A DNA stretch of 29,190 bases from Chlamydiota bacterium. GTDB lineage: Bacteria > Chlamydiota > Chlamydiia > Chlamydiales > SM23-39. Under the pieces are notes generated by a model. That model was not told the origin of the DNA. It did not search any database and saw nothing but the letters and a program-made list of their open reading frames with translations. The DNA is taken from positions 1-29,190 of the forward strand of contig DAIDIM010000194.1 of the NCBI GenBank assembly GCA_027459365.1, given 5' to 3'. Positions 24,303 to 29,190 of this stretch are shown here, in pieces. Every line of letters starts with the position of its first letter. The first letter of the stretch is position 1. The translations under genes and the position numbers were made by a program.

Positions 24303-24306
24303 TCAA

Positions 24307-24472
24307 CTCGACTTATGTCTTTTTTGAAAGGCAGATCCGAAGGAGGCGTCCGATGATTTTATTATTTTTTTTGCGAGTTAATAGCAGCAACGTCCCTATT
24401 GACGAGTAAAAAAACAATAAAAGCGCGGACGCTCTCACCGGAGATGCCATCAAAAAATGACATAAGTCGAGA
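24307..24472. mobile_element. Family A MITE-like element, copy 2
   Basis: 166 bp. The outermost 13 bases (CTCGACTTATGTC and GACATAAGTCGAG) are perfect inverted repeats, and the symmetry continues imperfectly to the centre, where GTTAATAGCAGC meets AACGTCCCTATTGAC. It is flanked by ATCAA on both sides (24302-24306 and 24473-24477), a 5-bp target duplication; the left copy includes the last base of the preceding stop codon. It has the same orientation as copy 3 and the opposite one to copy 1. No protein is encoded. Confidence 0.87.
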
Positions 24473-24480
24473 TCAAGTGA

Positions 24481-24514
24481 AAAAGCCACAGAGAATCAAT
24501 TCTTTGTGGCTTTT
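24481..24514. terminator. Rho-independent terminator-like hairpin
   Basis: The arms AAAAGCCACAGAGAA (24481-24495) and TTCTTTGTGGCTTTT (24500-24514) pair along 15 positions with one G-T pair and a TCAA loop, ending in TTTT. This is the classic A-run/stem/T-run layout, usable in both directions. It is the likely terminator of the small membrane protein gene, from which it is now separated by the family A element. Confidence 0.75.
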
Positions 24515-24737
24515 CCCCAGTCAATGTGGGAAAGTTGTTCAAAACGTGTTTGTAACCCTTTTTTAGATTGTTCATACTTTTAAAAATGTTCATAAAGGGT
24601 CAAGAATCAACAACCTTTTGACAAGTTATAGACTCTTTTTTTTCATTGATTCTCTGCTCGGAGTTACGAACATTTCCACAACGACTAAAGAAGAAGAGAA
24701 TTCTATACATATATTAATATTCTCCTATAATACAGCC
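24515..24737. other. Upstream region of the GlmU-like gene
   Basis: This 223-base AT-rich stretch shows no convincing gene. It contains three TGTTCA words (near 24538, 24573 and 24589), an ACCCTTT/AAAGGGT inverted repeat (about 24557 to 24600) and a perfect TTGACA at about 24619 that lacks a matching -10. A TATAAT at 24726-24731 lies only six bases before the ATG at 24738. If that box is used, the transcript would be almost leaderless. Confidence 0.35.
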
Positions 24738-25394
24738 ATGTTTCGACAAGTGGATTTTTTTTCACTGAATGATTTTGCACATGCATCTCTTTGGAGAGAA
24801 AATGGATTTCTATGGGATCCTTTGCTCACAATCGAAGTCTACCTCAAAAGCTTCTCTCATAATATTGAAGTCATTATACCTGAGAATGTTACTCTAAAAC
24901 ATAAAGAGCTTATTTCAATTGGTGAAGGGACTATTCTTGAACCAGGAGTCTTTATACAGGGTCCTTGTGTTATTGGGAAAAACTGCACAATTCGACACGG
25001 AGCCTATATACGGAGCAATGTTATTTTAGGAGATGAAGCAATATTGGGTCATTGTTGTGAGATCAAAAATTCGATCGTAATGAATGGGGCTGTTGCTGCC
25101 CATTTTTGTTACGTAGGGGATAGCATTTTAGGACCAGGTGTCAATTTAGGAGCTGGTGTAAAATGTTCTAACTTAAGGCTTGATCGTGCGGAGATAGCGG
25201 TAAAGTATGGGGAAACAAGAATCAATACAGGTTTGGTGAAGTTAGGTTCGATTTTAGGTAGCGGTGTCCAAATTGGTTGTAATGCTGTTTTAAATCCCGG
25301 TACTATTATCGGACGAGATAGTTTTGTTTACCCATTAATGAATATCGGTGGCTATATTCCAAGAGGAATGCAAATTAAAAAAACGTATGTTTGA
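24738..25394 (+). CDS. GlmU C-terminal-like left-handed beta-helix acetyltransferase
   Basis: 218 aa from the ATG at 24738; the frame is open back to 24618, but the extra 40 residues look unrelated. Residues about 60-205 form hexapeptide repeats of a left-handed beta-helix. Within it, GHCCEIKNSIV...AHFCYVGDSILG..VNLGAGV matches the acetyltransferase half of GlmU, including the catalytic-type His (residue 122) in the AHFCYVGD segment. The pyrophosphorylase half of GlmU is missing. A short GlmU-like protein next to ispA is also the arrangement in Chlamydia (CT629-CT628), so this is the chlamydial form, possibly acting on an amino sugar for lipid A or peptidoglycan precursors. It overlaps the ispA start by eight bases. 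Confidence 0.75.
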   Translation: MFRQVDFFSLNDFAHASLWRENGFLWDPLLTIEVYLKSFSHNIEVIIPENVTLKHKELISIGEGTILEPGVFIQGPCVIGKNCTIRHGAYIRSNVILGDEAILGHCCEIKNSIVMNGAVAAHFCYVGDSILGPGVNLGAGVKCSNLRLDRAEIAVKYGETRINTGLVKLGSILGSGVQIGCNAVLNPGTIIGRDSFVYPLMNIGGYIPRGMQIKKTYV

Positions 25395-26226
25395 TCAATA
25401 TAAAAAACGGATTGAAAATGCGCTCCTTCAAGCTATCGAAAAGATGGGTGAAAAAAGTGTCTTGCGCGATGCTTGCGCCTACGCATTGATCAATGGGGGT
25501 AAACGGCTTCGCCCCATTTTGGTATTGATGATTGGGGAATCGCTTGGAAATTGCGATGTGATGCCATCTGCTCTCAGCGTTGAATTTTTTCATACTGCTT
25601 CTTTAATTGTAGATGATCTTCCTGCAATGGATAATGATGCAATGCGAAGGGGCATTCCTTCTTTACATATCGCATTCGGAGAGAGCGCTGCACTGCTTGC
25701 AAGCTATACATTAATGGCTGCAGGCTATGGAGGGATTCATGAGAATGGAAAGTTGATCGATGATGAAAAAAGGGCGATGGAATGCCTTGGGTATGCTGTA
25801 AAATGCGCCGGGATTCAAGGGGCAACTCAGGGTCAGTTTTATGATCTTTTTCCACCAGATTTAACCTTAGAGACGATTCAAGACATCATCTATAAAAAAA
25901 CAGTCACTTTATTTGAAATTTCTTTTCTTTTTGGATGGATTTTTGGTGGGGGCGACTTAGCCAAGGTCCCCCTTCTAAAAAAATGTGCATATCATTTAGG
26001 CATGGCGTTTCAGATTGGCGATGATCTAGACGATGGGATGCAGGATTCTTCCCACGTTAGGGGTCTAAATATCGCAACTGCATTAGGTCAAGACCAGGCG
26101 TTCGCGTGTCTCGAAGAGGAAATCTGCTCTTTTGAAAAAACATTGAAGGAACTCCAGTTATGGAGTCCCTCATTTCAGGAGATTGTACAAGGATTAAAAA
26201 AACCTATTTCATTAAATATTCATTGA
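25387..26226 (+). CDS. ispA: Polyprenyl (geranyl/farnesyl) diphosphate synthase
   Basis: 279 aa from the ATG at 25387, eight bases inside the upstream gene; an ATG 13 codons earlier lies deeper in that gene and is less likely. Motifs are GGKRLRP (37-43), the first Asp-rich motif DDLPAMDND (76-84) and the second, QIGDDLDD (209-216). His-Thr before the first Asp-rich motif fits a short-chain (C10-C15) synthase of the IspA type. The enzyme condenses IPP with DMAPP/GPP for quinone, undecaprenyl and other isoprenoid products. Its end overlaps the convergent thioredoxin gene by 23 bases. Confidence 0.92.
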   Translation: MFDQYKKRIENALLQAIEKMGEKSVLRDACAYALINGGKRLRPILVLMIGESLGNCDVMPSALSVEFFHTASLIVDDLPAMDNDAMRRGIPSLHIAFGESAALLASYTLMAAGYGGIHENGKLIDDEKRAMECLGYAVKCAGIQGATQGQFYDLFPPDLTLETIQDIIYKKTVTLFEISFLFGWIFGGGDLAKVPLLKKCAYHLGMAFQIGDDLDDGMQDSSHVRGLNIATALGQDQAFACLEEEICSFEKTLKELQLWSPSFQEIVQGLKKPISLNIH

Positions 26227-26632
26227 TCTTTTGTTCAAAATCTTGTTTTGAAAGATAGCCAACATGTCTATAGACAGGAGTATTATTACCTGGTCTAAAA
26301 AAGAGGAGGGTTGGCATTCCTGTGACTTCAAATCTTTGAACAAAAGAGGGTTCATTATCGACATCTACTTTTGCAAACAAGACTTTCCCTGCATATTGTT
26401 GATCGAGTTCATCGATGACAGGACTTACCATCTTGCATGCGCCGCACCATTTCGCATTGATATCAACGACGACAGGGACATTTGAAGACTGGATCGTACT
26501 ATCAAAATTTCCCCCACCAAGATCGATGACACCTTGATTTTGATTGTAGTTTCTTGTTTGATTTCGTTGAGCAATCTCATCTCCGTGTACTGCTACGAGA
26601 CAGAAAAGCAAAAGAGTAATCATTTTTTTCAT
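26204..26632 (-). CDS. Exported thioredoxin-like protein
   Basis: 142 aa. The N-terminus is a signal peptide (MKKMITLLLFCLVAVHG), so the protein is probably periplasmic. A short Asn/Gln-rich linker leads to a thioredoxin domain with the active site WCGAC (62-66), in which Ala replaces the usual Pro between Gly and the second Cys, and with the cis-Pro in GMPTLLFF (P107). Such proteins reduce or exchange disulfides of envelope proteins; chlamydial outer-membrane proteins are heavily disulfide-linked. AAGGAT lies upstream of the start. It is followed upstream on the same strand by recA but with its own ribosome-binding site and a 40-base gap. Confidence 0.85.
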   Translation of the reverse strand: MKKMITLLLFCLVAVHGDEIAQRNQTRNYNQNQGVIDLGGGNFDSTIQSSNVPVVVDINAKWCGACKMVSPVIDELDQQYAGKVLFAKVDVDNEPSFVQRFEVTGMPTLLFFRPGNNTPVYRHVGYLSKQDFEQKINEYLMK

Positions 26633-26672
26633 ACTTATCCTTATTTAAAGCTTTCCTTGTCTCTTATCTGAA

Positions 26673-27713
26673 TTAAGATTGTTTTTCAACCCCTTCCGTC
26701 TCTTTTTTTAATTTAGCATGGATTTGTTTTTCAATTTCCTCTGCTATTTTTGAATTGTTTTTGAGCTCTTCTTTTGCCGCTTCTCTTCCTTGCCCAAGTC
26801 GATGATTTTGGAAACTAAACCAGGTCCCTTTTTTATCGACGATGCCCGTTTCGACCCCAACATCGATGAGTGTTCCTGAGTGAGAAATCCCCTCATTGAA
26901 CATCACATCAAATTCTGCAGACTGGAAGGGAGGCGCACATTTATTTTTCACAATTTTTACACGAACACGGGATCCAATATCGGATGTGTTGTCTGCATTC
27001 TTAATGCCACTGATGCGCCGAATATCGAGACGAATTGAGGCATAGAATTTCAATGCTTTACCGCCCGTTGTCGTTTCTGGATTTCCAAACATAACACCGA
27101 TTTTATCGCGAATTTGGTTAATAAAAATGGCGCATGTATTGCTTTTTGAAAGAGTTGCTGTCAATTTTCGAAGAGCTTGTGACATCATCCGGGCTTGCAA
27201 TCCCATGTGCTGATCTCCAATTTCTCCCTCCAGTTCTGTTTTTGGAACTAAAGCTGCCACAGAGTCAATGACGATCACATCGACAGCATTGGATCTAGCC
27301 AACATCTCTGTGATATTTAAAGCCTCTTCCCCGTTATCTGGTTGTGAAATCATCAAGTCATCGATATTCACACCAATCTTTGCGGCATACGATGGATCGA
27401 GTGCATGCTCTGCATCAATATAAGCGGCAAGCCCCCCATTTTTTTGGGCAGATGCGACAATATGAAGGGCAAGAGTTGATTTACCTGAAGATTCTGGACC
27501 ATAAATTTCGACGATACGGCCCCTTGGAACACCGCCGATTCCGAGAGCGAGGTCCAGAGAAATGGCTCCTGTTTTAATGACGCTTAAGCCATTACTGGAG
27601 GCATGTTTTCCAAGCGTCATGATGGCCCCATCGCCAAACTGTTTTTGAATATGAGAAATCGCAAGTTCTAACGCTTTTTTCTTATTTGTGTCTTGAGCAA
27701 GTTGTTGGGACAT
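26673..27713 (-). CDS. recA: Recombinase RecA
   Basis: 346 aa, normal length, start preceded by AAAGGAAA. Walker A is GPESSGKS (72-79). The L1 and L2 DNA-binding loops (EGEIGDQHMGLQARMMSQALRKL, and MFGNPETTTGGKALKFYASIRLDIRR with the RecA signature) are intact, and the C-terminus is acidic. It catalyses homologous strand exchange and SOS co-protease activity. The upstream region has a perfect AACTCGAGTT palindrome and a TATACT-like -10, but no SOS box was recognised. Confidence 0.97.
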   Translation of the reverse strand: MSQQLAQDTNKKKALELAISHIQKQFGDGAIMTLGKHASSNGLSVIKTGAISLDLALGIGGVPRGRIVEIYGPESSGKSTLALHIVASAQKNGGLAAYIDAEHALDPSYAAKIGVNIDDLMISQPDNGEEALNITEMLARSNAVDVIVIDSVAALVPKTELEGEIGDQHMGLQARMMSQALRKLTATLSKSNTCAIFINQIRDKIGVMFGNPETTTGGKALKFYASIRLDIRRISGIKNADNTSDIGSRVRVKIVKNKCAPPFQSAEFDVMFNEGISHSGTLIDVGVETGIVDKKGTWFSFQNHRLGQGREAAKEELKNNSKIAEEIEKQIHAKLKKETEGVEKQS

Positions 27714-27732
27714 AAGTTTCCTTTATTGTTTT

Positions 27733-27756
27733 AACTCGAGTTTTAAGATGAGTATA
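27733..27756 (-). promoter_or_regulatory. Candidate recA promoter with palindrome near the start point
   Basis: On the minus strand, TATACT (27751-27756) could be a -10 box; the palindrome AACTCGAGTT (27733-27742) would lie just downstream of the start point, in an operator position. A good -35 box is not seen, so this is tentative. Confidence 0.3.
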
Positions 27757-27790
27757 CACAAAAACGTTTGATTTCTATATGAAGAAAATA

Positions 27791-27995
27791 AGACCTCTTG
27801 CGTAAACCTCGGTTGCGCTAGAGGTCTAATAATCTAAGCTTCGGGTTTGTTCTCCTCGGAATCGAGAGATTTTCGATGAAATTTTGCATTTTTTTGCGAA
27901 ACCCATAGCCGAAGGTTCTATGGGTGAGTACAAAAAGTGCAAAAGATCGAGAAAAGATCCTTGATTATGAGTGGGATAAACCCGAAGTTTAGGTT
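27791..27995. repeat. Family C palindromic repeat between recA and glk
   Basis: Left part: an AGACCTCT/AGAGGTCT hairpin (27791-27827). Right part: a larger palindrome with outer arms AATCTAAGCTTCGGGTTT (27831-27848) and AAACCCGAAGTTTAGGTT (27978-27995), a central hairpin ACCCATAG/CTATGGGT (27901-27925), and imperfect pairing in between. Related bases occur at 17132-17203. As both neighbours start away from it, it is not a simple terminator. A mobile palindromic unit is the simplest reading; no target duplication is certain. Confidence 0.65.
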
Positions 27996-28007
27996 AATAG
28001 AGGGAAC

Positions 28008-28973
28008 ATGATTTTGACTGGAGATATAGGGGGAACAAATACCCGTCTTGCTTTTTTTGAAAGCAATACCATCGTTGCTGAAAAAAAATTTCACAGTAAA
28101 AACTATCAAAGTCTAGAAGAGATCATTCAAATTTTCCTATCTGAGCAAAAAAAAACTTTCTCTGCCGCCTGTTTCGGTGTAGCAGGACCGATCGTGAATG
28201 GAAAATGCAATGCAACTAATCTTCCTTGGGTGATCGACATTGCCAATTTACGAAAATGTTGTAAAATTCAGACTATATACTTATTAAACGATTTAGAAAC
28301 AAAAGCATATGGCATCCGCGTATTAAAAAAGGAAGAGCTTTATGTTCTACAAGCTGGAAAAGAACAGCCTGGAAACCAAGCCTTAATTGCCGCAGGCACA
28401 GGACTTGGCGAAGCAGGACTTTATTGGGATGGAAAAGATCATCACCCTTTTGCATGTGAGGGAGGGCATACCGATTTTGCACCTCGAGATGAGCTTGAAA
28501 TTGAATTACTCATTTATCTGAAGAAAAAATTCCAACACGTCTCCTATGAACGGATTGTTTCAGGTCCAGGCATCCCTCTCCTCTATCAATTCCTAATAGA
28601 GACAGGAAAAGAACCTCGTTCCCAAGAAATGGAAGAGGAAATGCTGCAAAAAGATGCACCGCATGTCATCTCTGAATGGGCGCTCAAACGCCACGATCCT
28701 GTCTGTTTACGAGTGATCCATTGGTTTTTGTCCATTTATGGAGCAGAGGCTGGAAATTTAGCCCTCAAATTTTTATCCCTAGGGGGTATGTATATTGGTG
28801 GAGGAATTGCCCCAGCTTTGATTCAACAGATAAAAGAGGGACCCTTTCTCTCCTCCTTTTGTTGTAAGGGAAGGTTTCAACCATTATTAGAAACGATTCC
28901 AATACATGTCATACTAAATGATGATGCATCTCTTTTAGGCGCTGCCTATTTCGCAAGGACAATCTCCCCTTAG
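28008..28973 (+). CDS. glk: Glucokinase (ROK-independent Glk family)
   Basis: 321 aa, the same length as E. coli Glk. GDIGGTNTR (5-13) is the ATP phosphate-1 motif, LLNDLE holds the catalytic Asp, AGTGLGEA is the second phosphate loop, and CEGGHTDFAPRDELE matches the Glk substrate loop. There is a GAGGG ribosome-binding site. The enzyme phosphorylates glucose to glucose-6-phosphate with ATP. The glucose could come from import or from the glucoamylase encoded at 9308-11176. Glucokinase is widespread in environmental chlamydiae but not in Chlamydia itself, by my recollection. Confidence 0.92.
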   Translation: MILTGDIGGTNTRLAFFESNTIVAEKKFHSKNYQSLEEIIQIFLSEQKKTFSAACFGVAGPIVNGKCNATNLPWVIDIANLRKCCKIQTIYLLNDLETKAYGIRVLKKEELYVLQAGKEQPGNQALIAAGTGLGEAGLYWDGKDHHPFACEGGHTDFAPRDELEIELLIYLKKKFQHVSYERIVSGPGIPLLYQFLIETGKEPRSQEMEEEMLQKDAPHVISEWALKRHDPVCLRVIHWFLSIYGAEAGNLALKFLSLGGMYIGGGIAPALIQQIKEGPFLSSFCCKGRFQPLLETIPIHVILNDDASLLGAAYFARTISP

Positions 28974-29049
28974 AGGATGGATGAAGTCTTCATCATCGAA
29001 GCTCTACGAAAGCTGAAGGCGAACAGGTTGTTCTATATTTTGCTTTAAG

Positions 29050-29190
29050 CTCGACTTTGTACATTTTTTGAAAGGCAGATCCGAGGGAGGCGTCCGATGA
29101 TATTATTATTTTTTTACGAGTTAATAGCAGCAACGTCCCTATTGACGAGTAAAAAAATAATAAAAGCTCGGACGCTCTCACCGGAGATGC
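29050..29190. mobile_element. Family A MITE-like element, copy 3 (cut by window end)
   Basis: 141 bases are visible. It starts CTCGACTTTGTAC, where the other copies have CTCGACTTATGTC, and is otherwise closely similar to copy 2 in the same orientation, up to GGAGATGC at the window edge. About 25 bases, including the right inverted repeat, are missing. The left flank is TTAAG; the right flank cannot be seen. The preceding 28974-29049 after glk holds only a small GATGAAG/CTTCATC inverted repeat. Confidence 0.8.

Noticed and set aside
24515..24660. Possible replication origin (TGTTCA words, near-DnaA boxes TTTCCCACA/TTTCCACA)
   Set aside because: The boxes differ from TTATCCACA, they are few, and there is no dnaA/dnaN or parAB context.
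1..29190. CRISPR array, rRNA operon, prophage or intact insertion sequence
   Set aside because: No regularly spaced repeats, no rRNA signatures, no transposase, integrase or phage structural genes were seen on either strand.

Overview
The window reads as chromosomal DNA of a member of the Chlamydiota, most likely an environmental (amoeba- or animal-associated) lineage rather than Chlamydia itself. The evidence is a TyrP-type aromatic amino acid permease, a long chlamydial-style ThyX, a truncated GlmU-like acetyltransferase directly coupled to ispA, a SET-domain protein resembling the chlamydial effector NUE, a lipoprotein/autotransporter surface protein and a eukaryotic-type ubiquitin-specific protease. 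The DNA is AT-rich and densely packed. The genus cannot be fixed from sequence alone.

Layout. 1-229 is the 5' end of a permease gene (minus strand). 546-5264 (+) holds an AAA/DUF4143 ATPase, the SET-domain protein and a large lipo-autotransporter with a beta-propeller-like passenger. 5340-7864 (-) is a rimO-rlmI translation-modification operon. 8119-9342 (+) is the USP-type deubiquitinase. 9308-11769 (-) is an azoreductase-glucoamylase pair. 12085-15652 (+) is thyX-uvrB. 15638-16021 (-) is a DUF202 membrane protein. 16274-17506 (+) carries an EamA transporter and a DUF3309 micro-protein. 17545-19398 (-) is an NfeD-like/flotillin pair. 19566-20159 (-) is a SEC-C protein. 20349-21206 (+) is dinD. 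21198-21272 (-) is tRNA-Pro(GGG), which overlaps genes at both ends. 21601-23206 (+) is ung plus a frameshifted Rsm22-type methyltransferase. 23166-24035 (-) is a glycosyltransferase-like gene. 24120-26226 (+) carries a small membrane protein, the GlmU-like acetyltransferase and ispA. 26204-27713 (-) is an exported thioredoxin and recA. 28008-28973 (+) is glucokinase.

Three families of short, non-coding, strongly palindromic repeats lie between the genes. Family A (about 165 bp; 7926, 24307 and a cut copy at 29050) has matched terminal inverted repeats, and two copies are flanked by 5-bp direct repeats (TTAAA and ATCAA): a MITE-like element with no transposase in view. Family B (148 and 171 bp; 11888 and 16059) has 17-bp terminal inverted repeats. 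Family C (27791-27995, with a short relative at 17132-17203) is a third palindromic unit. Four of the copies lie between divergent genes, where they could affect promoters.

Functionally the window mixes core housekeeping (recA, uvrB, ung, thyX, rimO, rlmI, ispA, glk) with likely host-facing proteins: the USP deubiquitinase, the NUE-like SET protein and the lipo-autotransporter. Glucoamylase and glucokinase together suggest use of glucan-derived glucose. Four tail-to-tail gene pairs overlap at their 3' ends, and several genes are translationally coupled. The most unusual single gene is the USP, whose Cys box, His box and Asp pair are all visible.
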